A stretch of 64,000 bases of DNA from Ilex aquifolium (GCA_951799425.1 OX637402.1:8026001-8090000), one strand, 5' to 3'. Positions 9,471 to 20,699 are shown, counted from the stretch's first letter. Notes: generated by a model not told the origin, from the sequence alone. Numbers and translations: made by a program.

Positions 9471-11297
9471 TGATGAACACAAAATATTGTATATTTGATG
9501 GCCTCATTACATGCATTATAAAATCAACTTTGTAATTAATTACTTATAGTTAGCCGAAATTATGAATAATGTTGAATTTTTGATGTTACAGTAATTATAG
9601 CTTAAATGATGGATTTTAGAACCTTGCAACTAAGTGTGGATGTGTGGTGAAGGCATGGACACATTACTTGAGGATTTGGAGGCTTAAAAGTGAAAGAAAT
9701 CAAGGAGGTATTGGTGTTTGGTAACAAAGGCACCAGCACCCACACCATTTGGTTGTAGTACCTCGGTTTTCCTGCATTTTGACCATGATCTACTTTGAAT
9801 CTGAAAAATTGTAAAACATGAAAGTTGTAGATCTGGATGTCCTGCGTATTGTGTCAAAATTTCAGCTCAATCGGACGGTTGAATCAAAAGTTATGACAAT
9901 TCTACGAAAACTGGTCCGGAGCAGAAGAGTACCGGTATGCTGTACCGGTACGATTTACCTACTGGAGTTCGACGTACCGGTACACTCTTCTGAAACAGCC
10001 CAAAATACCTGTAAGTCTTCTCCCACTTGCTTGGGGGTCCCACCTACACTTCTCCCACTTGTCCCCTGACTTCCCTTACACATTTACATGCCTCCCATCA
10101 CCCATGCTTGGACTTTGGAGACATTGGCATTAATGGGGATTAGAGAGAAGGGGGCTGCCAGGGGAGTTGCTGGGTAGGCTGCTCCTAGCCTATCCAAGCC
10201 ATCATCTAACCTCCCATTGATGGGAGGCCTGCACACAGGCTAGAGGGACCACCATGGACGAAATTACAAGGCACTCACACCATATATTCAGCATTCACAC
10301 AAGAAAAAGGGGTGGCTACCTAAGCTTAGAAATCTCCTAAGGAAGATGATGAATAGTTACATATAGAAGTTTGTATTTTTGCATTTTCCTCTCCATTTCA
10401 ATTGTAGTTAGCTTTAAATATCTTGTAATCTTTAATTCTTGTACGTTAATCTTATTTATTTCAACTGTATTTCAAGTTTAGTTCCATGTTCTTGAATCTA
10501 CCATTAATGCATTTAAGTTTTCTTCATTTTCAAGCTTTGAAATGGGTATTGAATATTTTTCTTCTTAGTTTAAAATTTCTTGCATTAATTTAAGTTTCAT
10601 TCTTCATTTCAATTATGTCTCTTTACATTATGCATTTATTTCTTGCTTAGCATGAGTAGCTAGATTTTTAAGTTGGTTAATGCATGGGAGAACTCCTCTT
10701 GGGTGTGCCACTTCAACTCATTTTCATTCCTCCTCTCAGAGTACGATAGTTCGGTTTGACTGGGTTGAGAGTGGATGCGGTTGTGAGTCTTTGATATCCC
10801 GTAGGCCTGGTCACGGGTTATGCTTGGATCCTCACCTCCATTTTATCCCTAGCTTCCCACGAATCAATCGTTCATCTAAGCTCTATTCGAGGAAGGCTTC
10901 GAGTTGATTTGGGATTCCCATTGGAGTGAATCCTTCGGATTAGCTAACACTTGTTTTCTTGCATTTTCATTAAGAACAAAACTCACCAAAACCAACTACA
11001 AGATTTTACACTATTTATTTTTACAAAATCACCTTCACACACTTGAACTTTCCTTCCCTGAGGAGACGACCTTGGAATACTTTTTCAAGTAAAACATGAC
11101 AAACAAAAGACTCCTTGCGCTTGGGGAGCACTTTTGTTCACACACATTACATTTCATACATTTCATTCATCCACCATTCTGTTGCCCTATTTCCCACATC
11201 ATTCTGAGGGAGAGTGACACTCCCTTCGCACCTACATCATATACACATTAAAGGATGATATTAGGAGGTTATGAACAACAACGGTTTTCACCAAGCA
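9471..11297 (+). mobile_element. solo LTR, family C copy 1
   Basis: TGATGAACAC...CACCAAGCA, 1827 bp, inserted in E2 gag and flanked by ATATG (9466-9470) and GTATG (11298-11302), a 5-bp duplication with one mismatch. It is homologous to the inverted solo LTR 43860-45459 and to the 5' LTR 47842-49566; all share CCTGAGGAGACGA-CTTGGAATA and a GTGACACTCCC-like block near the 3' end. No internal domain. Small ORFs inside it are not credible genes. Confidence 0.85.
9925..9995. repeat. GTACCGGTAC palindrome module in family C LTR
   Basis: Three ACCGGT-centred palindromes (TACCGGTATGC, GTACCGGTACG, GTACCGGTAC) surround the non-palindromic CTACTGGAGTTCG. The same composite module is found in the unrelated family B LTR at 53070-53125. 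Confidence 0.9.
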
Positions 11298-11302
11298 GTA
11301 TG

Positions 11303-11700
11303 TCTGTCGAGGAGTACACAGGAAAGTTCTACAACTTGGCCACCCGATCAGAGTTCCCATGGATTGAGGATGTGATGATTGCCATATATAGGCAAGGTCT
11401 CAATTCACAAATTTCTACATGTTTAGCTGTAAAGTAGATTTTACACCATTGCAGATGCAATTCAGGTTGCCTATCAGATGGAAGATGAGTTGAAAAAGAG
11501 ATCTTATATGAGATCTTCTATGGCACCTCCAACCTGGATCAAGAGAACTGTCGTAGATGCAAGTCAAGGTAAGTCCACCAATAAACCCCTAGAGAATTCT
11601 TTTACTCCAAACAAACCATCTCGGACTAGTGCTAATTCGTCTTCTCAAGGAAGTACTAATTCTAAGACGAGGTGTTTAATTGTCATGGTTTTGATCATCT
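11303..11700 (+). pseudogene. E2 gag, second part
   Basis: Continuation of gag after the solo LTR: SVEEYTGKFYNLATRSEF, then a basic, Ser/Thr/Asn-rich tail (SSQGSTNSKTR). I do not see an intact zinc knuckle. Fossil. Confidence 0.7.
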
Positions 11701-11721
11701 CTCTTTTCAAAATCTGTTGTT

Positions 11722-12290
11722 GTGGTTGAAAAAGAAAATTCCAAGGTGCATAATGATTCTGATGAACCAGAATTTGAAACAGATATCGTAGAACCTCTTG
11801 ATGTGGGTGAGGTTAATTTTGATGATTTGGATGATGATTATTTTATGGGTGTTATCCGTCCTTTACTTATTACTAATAAAGAAGTTGCTAATGATGAGTT
11901 TATTCATCGAGGGAAAATATTTCAGACAAGAGTTTGTTGTGAAGGGCAAATATGCTCGTTAGTGATTGATACGGGAAGTTGCACAAATGTGGTATCATAA
12001 GAGATTGTTAAGAAATTGAATTTGAAAGTTGAACCACATCCAAAGCCATATCATGTGGCATGAATTACTAATACTAAGCTGAAAGTTGATAAGAGATGTC
12101 CAATTACATTCACCATTGGGAGCTTTAAGGAGACCGTTATGTGTGATGTGTTGCCTCTTAAGCTTTTTCGTATACTTTTAGGGCACACTCGGATATGGGA
12201 TCATGATGCACAACATGCAGGGCGTGCTAATACTTATTTTTTTTGCAATTGGAAGAAAGAAGTATACTCTTACTTATGCTACTGAAGCGC
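11722..12290 (+). pseudogene. E2 aspartic protease region
   Basis: An acidic linker is followed by a retropepsin-like segment. LVIDTGSCTNVVS carries the protease signature in its chromoviral form, and the later blocks LKVEPHPKPYHVA and VMCDVLPL correspond to the equivalent part of E3. After this the sequence passes directly into the C-terminal, polypurine-tract-proximal region, so reverse transcriptase and integrase are missing from this copy. Confidence 0.8.
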
Positions 12291-12884
12291 GTACGCTATA
12301 ATTGAAAAAGAGTTCGTTATTGATTCAGAAAGCTTCTCCATCAGATGGTATTCCTGGCCCTTCTCCTTACCCGCCGGAGTCGAGTTCTTTTCTGTAACAC
12401 CCCGCATTTTATTTTATATAGGTATATAGATATATAGTAAATAATTGTTGTAAAAATATGGATATGTGTAGTGACGGTAGGAATAAAAGCAAAAACTAGA
12501 GATACAAATTGATTGGGAAGTTAAGTTTCGAAGGTGTGTAAACTTGAGAAGAGGGATTATGAAAGTTTCTAAATATTTTTAGGTCAAAATAAGTTCTCCA
12601 TTGAATCCGGAAGGTCGAAAAATATTGGGAGAGGTAATATGGGGTGTATTGAAAGCTAGGAAGTATTCCGGAGTGAAAACACACTTAGAGAAAATTTGGG
12701 TAAAAAAGAGTTGGGATACCTTCTAGTATTTAAGTCATAACTTTTGATCCTGATGTCCAATTGATCTGAAATTTTTACAGTAGATAGTAGACATCTAGGG
12801 CTACAAAAGTGTATCTCATGAAAATTTTCCAATTCGACCTCTAAATGGGTCAAAACTGCCCTGGAAGTCGAAGTAGCCGAAGTG

Positions 12885-12970
12885 TACCGGTACACAGTAT
12901 CGGTACGGTACCGTACCGGTACGCCCGAACCAGTAGCTAAACCGTACCGGTACAGCGTACCGGTACGCCC
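12885..12970. repeat. GTACCGGTAC palindrome module in family B LTR
   Basis: Five GTACCGGTAC-type palindromes in about 85 bp, with a complement of CTACTGG between them. Read on the minus strand it parallels the modules at 9925-9995 and 53070-53125. Confidence 0.9.
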
Positions 12971-13961
12971 GATAAAATTCGGGATTTTGGTGTTTTAAAA
13001 CACCCTTTTAAGCCTCATTTGACCCATTCTTCCATCCCACTCTCACCCCAAACATCTTAAAGCCCTAAGAGAAGAGAAAATGAGAGAAAAACACAAAGAT
13101 CTTGAGAGAGTTAACCCTTATAGAGATCAAAACCGAAATTTCTCAAGAACACCATTCTTCTACTCTCTTCTTCTACACTTTCACTACACCCTTACCCACA
13201 CCTCTTGGAATCCTAGAGAGAGTCTTAGAAAAGAATAAAGAAGGAGAAAACACAAGATCAAAAGGGAAAAACAAAGGAATTAAGAGTGATTCAAGATCAA
13301 ACCCTAGATTTCAAGAACACCAAGGTAGGGGTTTTCTTCCATTCTTTTACATTGAGGCTATGTTTATTTATATGTATCTCTTAACTCTAAATGTTATATG
13401 TATGCTATCCCATCCTTAATTCTTGATATTCTTGCAATTGATGCCATATGGAAAATATTGTGATTGTTGGGTAACCCTTGAATCTCCTTGCTTGCTACCA
13501 AACCCTAGTCTTCAAGGGAAATGTGTTTGTCTCTTGACTTCTCTTTTGTTATTAATTTCAATACATGATTGTTCCTTTGTTTTGAATTCTAAGCTTGATA
13601 TTCGATACTTGATATTCTTTATTCTTGGTTCCAAGACTTGAGTGTTCTTTTGGTCTTGATTTCTAAGCTTCAAAATCATTTGTTCTTGATTCCATACCTT
13701 GATAGTCGTTTGTTATTTATTTTCATACACGATTGTTCCGTTAAATCCTAATTTCTCCGTTGTCCATGACTTTCAAGCTTGGTGTGCCTTTATTCTTTAT
13801 ACTCCAAGCTTAATATTCATTTGTAATGATTCCAAGGTTTGATTACTCATATGTTCTTGATTTCAAAACTTTAGTGTTTCATATTGAACAACAAAATGGT
13901 ATTTATGGTGATCTCATGTATTTTTCTTAGTTGGTTGTGGAATTGTTACATGTTATATTTT

Positions 13962-14680
13962 GGGGGTGGAGGTTACCCTAAAGTATGCCACCTACCGAAA
14001 GAATGGGGGTGGAGGTTACCCTAAAGTATGCCACCTACCGAAAGAAGTGTGAGAGGTTCCTTGTAAGGATGCTCACCCCTTCCCAAGAGGTTCCTTGTAA
14101 GGATGCTTGGGAAGCAAAGATGATCTAACAGGGGGTGGAGGTTACCCTAAAATATGCCACCTACCGAAAGAATGGGGGTGGAGGTTACCCTAAAGTATGC
14201 CACCTACCGAAAGAAGTGTGAGAGGTTCCTTGTAAGGATGCTCACCCCTTCCCAAGAGGTTCCTTGTAAGGATGCTTGGGAAGCAAAGATGATCTAACGA
14301 GGGGTGGAGATTACCCTAAAGTATGCCACCTACCGAAAGAAGTGTGAGAGGTTCCTTGTAAGGATGCTCACCCCTTCCCAAGAGGTTCCTTGTAAGGATG
14401 CTTGAGAAGCAAAGATGATCTAACGGGGGGTGGAGGTTACCCTAAAGTATGCCACTTACCGAAAGAATGGGGGTGGAGGTTACCCTAAAGTATGCCACCT
14501 ACCGAAAGAAGTGTGAGAGGTTCCTTGTAAGGATGCTCACCCCTTCCCAAGAGGTTCCTTGTAAGGATGCTTGGGAAGCAAAGATGATCTAATGGGGGGT
14601 GGAGGTTACCCTAAAGTATGTCACCTACCGAAAGAATGGGGGTGGAGGTTACCCTAAAGTATGCCACCTACCGAAAGAAT
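13962..14680 (+). repeat. two-module higher-order tandem array
   Basis: Module M1 (about 41 bp, GGTGGAGGTTACCCTAAAG...) occurs about nine times and module M2 (about 83 bp, GAGAGGTTCCTTGTAAGGAT...) four times, mostly in the order M1-M1-M2. Units are nearly identical, so the expansion is recent. M2 itself contains GAGGTTCCTTGTAAGGATGC twice. The related LTR at 51342-53278 has only a short array of the complementary core. Confidence 0.95.
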
Positions 14681-15265
14681 TGTTGAAATAGTGTATGGTG
14701 GACTGGATTATATTTGAAACGGTTTGCTAATTGTATAGTGGTTTCACTTATTCATTCAATTACTGTTGTTCCTTAAACTTGAGATCTATTTAAATGTCCT
14801 GGTTTTACTTCAAAAATTATATATGATATTTGTGAAATGAGACCTACTTGTTTTACATGTTTTCTAAACCTTGTTTGAGTTTGGGAGGATTTTCCTACAG
14901 AGCTTAGTGCTCACCCCCTACAAACCAACACATTTTTCAGGTGATGCTGTAAAAGCGGATCAGTTTAGAAGATGAGTAGGGGGATCCGGAGAGGGATATC
15001 TCGACGGTCCTTCGTTGTATTAGATTGAAGGGTTATTTTGGGATCATGTAAAATATAATCTTTTATTATTCCGCTGCTAAGTTACGTTTAATTCTTTTGG
15101 GATGTAATTGCCATGATTTGGCTTATTCTTTTGGGATAATGTTATGGACATGATATATGATGAATGAAATTTCTTTATTTATGAAATTTATTTAGTCACT
15201 CTCATGTTGTGAATGGTCTCGAATAGTAATGCCGTCCAGGGTGTGTTTTGGGGTGTTACATTTTC

Positions 15266-15278
15266 AGCGGGGGAGAAT
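15266..15278 (+). promoter_or_regulatory. polypurine tract of E2
   Basis: AGCGGGGGAGAAT directly before the 3' LTR, comparable to AGCCGGGGGAAAA before the E3 3' LTR. Confidence 0.75.
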
Positions 15279-15742
15279 TGATGGCACAACCATTGGTTGG
15301 TTGGACCAATACAGTCGACTTTGGAAGCCTAGGAGAAAGACTAGGAATTTTTGGTCCAAAGGGAAGAGTAATTGGTAGTTTTTTTTTTTATTATTTGATT
15401 TATGAATATTTGTTTGATTAGGAGTAGTAATTAGATTTTGATTAGAAAATTATTATAGAGTTTTAGTAGTATAAGAGTTTAAGAGTATGATTATGAAACT
15501 CTTTTAGAATTTTAGTAAAAGAATAATTTTTATTTTGGTAGGAAATTTGGCCTATAAATAATGGTGTAACCCCAACTATTTTTAATTAGAGAGAGTGATA
15601 TAATAAAAATTTGTTTCTCTGTGCAGAATTTTGTGTGTTTCTTAACCGATTCCTTGTGAAGATAAGGTAAATCCCTTCCACCCCCTCTTCTTTCTTCTTC
15701 TCTTTCTATTCTTTGATTTCTAGTCCTTCCCGTCCTACATCA
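15279..15742 (+). repeat. 3' LTR of E2
   Basis: TGATGGCACAACC...CCTACATCA, 464 bp, similar to the 5' LTR at 7737-8205 over its whole length with scattered substitutions and small indels. Confidence 0.9.
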
Positions 15743-17058
15743 TATTTCTAATTGGAGATTCAATAGATTGGCTCTGATATCAGTTTGTTAAGAACCAAGA
15801 CCATAAGAAAATAATAACGCAACGAAATAAAAAAAATAGAACACACAAGATTTATTTAGTTCGGCTCAACAAGCAAGCCTACATCCACGAATGAAACACA
15901 GCAGTAAGATTTCATTATCAAAGGTTGGAGATTACAAAGCTCTCAAAATAAAATGACAAGAGAACTTGTCACCACTGTATGCCACACAATAATTTGATGA
16001 CGTAAAAAAACTATATTGCTGAACACGTTGCTACTTCTTTTATACTCCACTGAAAAAATAAAAAATAAAAAAAAGCTCTTCAAACCATTGAAGCTAAATA
16101 ACCTAGTCCATGTTGTTGGACTAAACCACCCTTTGACCAATTAGTATCAAACTAATACAACCTGGCAAAGACTCCTCCAAGAAAGTGACGTGTCCAACAT
16201 GAATCCAATTGCTTGACGACTCCTTGAGTTTGTTCTCGTGACAAACTTCTGCCAAAAGTCATTCTCCAAATACAATCCAATTAGAGTGGAATTCAAATAC
16301 AAGCCATAATTAACAAACCTCTACCTTTAGCAGAAAACTTGCGATCAATGAAATCTAAAGTACCTAAAGAAATTCAATTCTTCTTTAATTCTGGAATATG
16401 ACGTACATCTGTCAAAATTCTTATAACTCCATCACGTGTCTTAATTCGGATAGTACTCATTATTTTCTCATCAAGACTGAACCACCATTAATTGACTCAT
16501 AGATGATAAACTAATCCCTATTAGCACACATATGATAGGAACAACCCAAATCAAGAATCCACTCATCATTAAAACATCCATCAGATACAACAACTGTAAG
16601 GACATTATCTAAACCATCAGATGTATTTTCTCCAACACCAGCAACACTAGAGGAATCGGAAAATTTTGATTTTTTTTAACAACTTTTATTTTTTAACTAA
16701 AAATAATCATGCTTGTAGTGACCAATTTTGTGACAATAAAAATATTCAACATTATTTTGTTTCTTTCTAGACTATGATCGATTTTCAGATTTTCCTTTTC
16801 CTTTATCTGAATTTCTCTCAACGGATCGATCTCTATTATTGTTAGAGAAACTATCATAACGATCCTTCACAAATAGACACTCGGCCTGAGAATCACTACT
16901 TTTACCATTTAATTAAGTACGCAACTCCTTGGAATTCAAAAAGGACTTCACAATCAACTCAGGAGATACAATCTCTCCTATAAAACATTGAATTAACAAA
17001 ATTATTATGGACTTGAAAAATATTGATATTAAAATTGTGAATGAAGATTAAGCCCTTA
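15743..17058 (-). mobile_element. rearranged Ty1/copia debris
   Basis: Minus-strand Copia remains. GGCTCTGATATCAGTTTGTT at about 15768-15787 is the complement of an iMet primer-binding site next to an LTR end, and 15785-16200 looks like that LTR. About 16440-16950 encodes, on the minus strand, a zinc knuckle (YCHKIGHYKHDY) followed by the protease core WILDLGCSYHMC and downstream VRHIPELKKN. LTR and coding part do not form one element in this order, so at least two insertions are mixed. Heavily broken. Confidence 0.7.
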
Positions 17059-17431
17059 TTGTGCAAACAAACGAACGAAATAGAAAAATATAGATCACAA
17101 ATATACATGGATCAACTTAATAACCTACTCCAAGGGCGAAGAGCAACAGCAAAGTTTCACTATCAACAAGGGGAGATTACACAAAATTCTCTAACCTAGA
17201 GAATAGAACCAAATATGGATCCCCAAAACTGGGGGCCAAAAACCCAAAAGAAACTGAGTGGTCTATAATCAATTTATAGACCCAAAATACTTTATCTCTT
17301 AATATGATATGAATTTTAATTGATATTTTATTTGAAATAGAATTCTAAGACATCCACCTTTCTAAATTCCTAAGGAGAATAAAGTTCAAATCAGTTTTCT
17401 ACTAGAACTAGAATACAAGACACCCACAACA
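17059..17431 (-). repeat. Copia-type LTR copy 2
   Basis: GTGCAAACAAACG...CCCACAACA, homologous to copies 1 (7460) and 3 (17795). The left end is truncated relative to copy 3 and no primer-binding site adjoins it. Confidence 0.7.
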
Positions 17432-17794
17432 AATCTCCACATCGGCTTGTATTATATCAAGACAAAAAAGTGAATGAACTAGTTGCCTTCTCCACAAATC
17501 CTATGAGGGAATACAAATATCACAAGCATCCATAACAAATCTCCACCTTGATTTGTGTGTCTACAAGCCATCAAACCAAGAGCAAATTTTTTAGTTGTCT
17601 TCTCCACAATACCAAATCTATTGAATCTCCATCAGGGTTGATTACAGTATCTCCTGAAGAATTTTTGTCAAACCATTTCGTCAAAGCAATGTGTGTAACA
17701 GGATCTGTCGTAGACTGAAATTATTCTGGTCACCAAATTTTTCTACATTAAATTTTGTTGTAGTAATCCCAAAACCGTAGCTCTGATACTAGTT
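17432..17794 (-). other. Copia leader-like sequence between LTR copies 2 and 3
   Basis: Non-coding. The right edge (GCTCTGATACTAG at about 17780-17792) is the complement of an iMet-type primer-binding site, so it is the leader of the element whose 5' LTR is copy 3. CAAATCTCCACCTTGATTTG-type strings are typical of such leaders. Confidence 0.55.
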
Positions 17795-18184
17795 TGTTAT
17801 GAACAAAGGATACAAACAAACAAACGAACAAAATAAAAAAATACAAAACACAAATATACGTGGATCGGCTTGATAGCTTCCTCCACGGGCGAAGCGCATT
17901 AGCAAAGTTTCAATATCAATAAAGGGAGATTACACAAAATTCTCTAAACTAGAGAATAAAACCAAACATGGATGTCCAAAAATGAGGGCAAAGTCCCCAA
18001 AAGAAACTGAGTGGTTTATAATCTATTTATAAACCCAAAATACTTTGTCTCCAAATAAAATAGGGTTTCTAATTTGTATTTTACTTGAAGTGGAATTCTA
18101 GAACATCTACCTTTCTAAATCCCTAAAGAGAATAAAGTTCAAATTAGTTTCTTACTAGGACTGGAATACAAGACACCCACCACA
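17795..18184 (-). repeat. Copia-type LTR copy 3
   Basis: TGTTATGAAC...CCACCACA, 390 bp, the most complete copy of this LTR family, with a primer-binding site on its left. In element orientation it is a 5' LTR and the internal part to the left is mostly lost. Confidence 0.75.
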
Positions 18185-18511
18185 TAAGTATCTGGGTAAT
18201 TTCTCTAAGACTGTGTTTTCCATTAGATAAGGCACCCACCTTCTTTTTCCTTTGTTTCTAGGTGTGGGGGTGTCAACATTTTCTTGCACACCGAGTGAAA
18301 CTGTGGGAAATACCAATATCATCCATTTTCATGGCACCTCTGGCAAGAGTCTGTCTTATGTGGACTTGCTGCATCCACCTTAGCCCCTAGGTCCTCAAGG
18401 TCAACAACGTACTCTGTCAATTGGTGCTTTCTAAATATTATGTCCCAGTCAACAAGTACATCCAACTTTTCTCACAAATTCCTTTTGCAATTTGTTCTTC
18501 TGCACACAACA
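18185..18511 (-). other. possible host exon fragment left of the copia element
   Basis: On the minus strand, TGTGTGCAG followed by AAGAACAAATTG (exon start at about 18499) looks like a splice acceptor, 11 bp after the copia insertion point. Downstream a 50-codon open frame includes LVDWDIIFRKHQLTEYVVD and DSCQRCHENG. I do not recognise the family, and frame continuity with 29596-29686 is not shown. It could be 3' UTR of the PPR transcript, part of a different gene, or chance. Confidence 0.3.
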
Positions 18512-18740
18512 CGATAAAACTAGTGATGAACAGAGGAAAAGTGAAAGAAGAGAGTAGAGGCTTTGGGAAGAAGGTATGTCTTATTCCACTTACTTATCAG
18601 TAGAATATTACAAGTAGTATTTATACACAAGCTCACCGACATTCAAGCATCACTAGAAATCTAAGTAACTCTCACTAATTAAATACTTCCTAACTAATTT
18701 TGTAACAAACTGTAACAAACTAACATATGTATCTTCAACA
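18512..18740 (-). repeat. 3' LTR of the copia element
   Basis: Matches 29226-29505 (GTGATGAACAGAGGAAAAGT and following). On the right it adjoins a polypurine tract, GAGGGGGCC on the minus strand (18741-18749). Confidence 0.9.
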
Positions 18741-18789
18741 GGCCCCCTCAAGATGGAGAGTGGATGTTTAACACACCCATCTTGCTGAG

Positions 18790-19815
18790 GAGAAGATGAA
18801 ATTATTGTATACCAAGTGGCTTAGTGAATACATCACTGAGCTGATGAGCAAAGGAGACATGAAGAGTCTTGACCACTCTTTCTTGAACCTTATCTCGGAT
18901 GAAGTGACAGTCAAGTTCAATGTGTTTGGTACGCTCATGGAACACAAGATTAGCTGCAATGTGGAATGCAGTCTTGTTGTCACAGAAAACCAAAGCAGGT
19001 TGAGGATGAGAAATCTGGAAATCAGCTAGCAGAGCAAGTAACCAAGTTAATCACAACAAGTAGAGGCCATGGATTTGTACTTTGCTTCAGCAGAAGAACG
19101 AGGCACAGTTGTTTGTTTCTTAGATTTCCAAGAGATTAGAGAAGGACCAAGAAAAACACAAAAGCCAGTGATGGATCTTCGGGTGTTTGAACAACCCCTT
19201 CCCAGTTTGCATCACAAATTTTTTTTGAGATGCAGGTCTGAAATGTTTAGGAAGAAGAGTCCTTGTGCTGGCGTAGATTTTAGATAACGTAGCACACGAT
19301 GAGCAACATCTAAGTGTGATTGTCTAGGCTTACCCATGAATTGACTCAAGATCTGAATTGCATAGGACAAGTCTGGTCTAGTGAAAGTTTAGTAGAGTAA
19401 TCTGCCTACTAGTCTGCGATAAGAAGAAGGTTCTGCCACCTCAGGGCCAGAATTTTTATTAAGTTTCAAATGATGCTCCATGGGAGACTTTATTGGACGA
19501 GCACCAAGAAAACCAGAATCCTATAGAATTTTCAAGGCAAACTTTATTTGACATATAGAAATCCCTCATGAGGACCTTGCCACTTCAAGTCCTAAGAAGT
19601 ATTTCAAAGTGCCAAGATCCTTGCTCTGAAATTGACGATGGAGAAAGGCTTTAAGATCATCAGCAGCTAGAACATTATCTGTAGCTATGATAATATCATC
19701 CACATAAATCAGCAAAACTATGAAATAAGAATCAGTACTCTTAGTGAAAAGTGAGTAGTCTGATTTGGACTGGGTGAATCCATGTCCAATTATGACTGCT
19801 GAAAGTTTGGAGAAC
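18790..19815 (-). pseudogene. copia RT C-terminal part and RNase H
   Basis: The minus strand encodes the RT catalytic block LLIYVDDIIIATDN (about 19676-19712). Nearer the LTR is RNase H with FCDNKTAFHIAANLVFHERT, KHIELDCHFIRD and QLSDVFTKPL, the classic Copia RNase H tail. It is fragmented. Confidence 0.85.
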
Positions 19816-20699
19816 TATTGTCTTGAATCTTGTTTGAGCCCATAAAGGGACTTATTCAAACGACATACTTGATGATCCTTTGTTTTGGCATAACCTGGAG
19901 GAAGACTCATGTAGACCTCCTCAAATAGATCACCATGAAGAAAGACATTATTTACATCCACCTGAAATAGGTGCCAGTTTCTAGCAGCTGCAATAGCCAG
20001 AAGACACGTGATAGTAGTGGATTTAGCAACAAGTGAGAAGGTTTCAAGGTAGTTTGGGCCTTCTCTTTGGGTGTACCCTTTTGCCACAAGTCTGACCTTG
20101 TATCTTTCAATGGTACAATTAGCTTTGTATTTGATTTTGTAAACCCATTTGCATTCAATGGGAATTTTGTCAGATGGCAAGGAAGTGAGGGTCCAAGTAT
20201 TGTTAACCTCAAGGGCTTGTATTTCAGCACTCATAGCATCACGCCATTCAGTGTGATGAATGGTTTCATGGAAAAACTGAGGCTCATAGTAAGATGAAAT
20301 GGTGAGACTAAAAATACGATGTGAGTTGGACAACTTATCATAATATAAAAAATCAGAAATGTTATGTGCTTTACCTGACATAGAAGATGAACTGGATGGC
20401 TGTGAAGAGATAAGTTGGCAGTGATAATCCTGTAAGTAACCAGGAGGTCTCCTATTTCTAGTAAGATGTCTAGTAGCATGAGGAATAGGAGAAGGAGAAA
20501 TAGAAGAATGTTCAGAGGAGGAAGAAGTTTCAGTGGGAACACTATAAGTTTTAGTGTAAACACTATCTTGAGTTGTCTGATCAGAACGAGTATCAGCAAC
20601 TGGAGTAGGTATCACCGTGGGATCCTGAGAGAATTGAAGTTTGTTAGAAGAAAAAGGAAAAATGGACTCATAGAAGATGACATCTTGAGATAGAAACAC
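19815..20699 (-). pseudogene. copia integrase tail and reverse transcriptase N-terminal part
   Basis: Minus-strand coding remnant. A Ser/Thr-rich linker (SSSSEHSSISPSPIP, TRHLTRNRRPPGYLQDY) precedes the RT core: EIQALEVNNTWTL, IECKWVYKIKYKA, RYKVRLVAKGYTQREG, FQVDVNNVFLHGDLFEEVY, VCRLNKSLYGLKQ. Block order and spacing match the N-terminal half of plant Copia RT. The chromovirus E3 lies immediately to its right and separates it from integrase. Confidence 0.9.

Larger units (their letters stand above)
12393..15260 (+). mobile_element. solo LTR, family B copy 1 (2.87 kb)
   Basis: TGTAACACCCCGC...GGGGTGTTACA with the perfect 5-bp duplication TTTTC on both sides (12388-12392 and 15261-15265), inserted beside the polypurine tract of E2. 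It contains palindromes (12885-12970), a leader-like region with AAACCCTAGATTTCAAG (about 13300) and a complex tandem array (13962-14680). Its right end matches the inverted copy at 51342. No coding domain. Confidence 0.9.
7737..15742 (+). mobile_element. pol-less chromovirus-like Ty3/gypsy element (E2), with two solo LTRs inside
   Basis: Plus-strand element with 5' LTR 7737-8205 and 3' LTR 15279-15742 (both TGATGGC...CATCA, about 93-95% identical by eye), a degenerate iMet-type primer-binding site, gag, protease and polypurine tract. RT, RNase H, integrase and chromodomain are absent. After subtracting solo LTRs 9471-11297 and 12393-15260, the internal part is about 2.4 kb. Flanks read GGTTT and TATTT, at best a decayed duplication. 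The polypurine-tract context (GAGTTCTTTTCAGC) closely matches that of E3, so both belong to one chromoviral clade. Fossil with many breaks. Confidence 0.85.

Noticed and set aside
11255-11437. 60-codon gene at the end of the family C LTR
   Set aside because: Its first part is LTR sequence; only the part from about 11303 is E2 gag.
13962-14680. CRISPR-like or satellite array
   Set aside because: Contiguous tandem modules without unique spacers, inside an LTR bounded by a target duplication.
15772-15783. tRNA gene fragment
   Set aside because: CTCTGATATCAG is the complement of a primer-binding site beside an LTR; there is no cloverleaf around it.
20067-20693. plus-strand ORFs opposite the copia RT
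   Set aside because: Antisense shadows of the RT coding frame.
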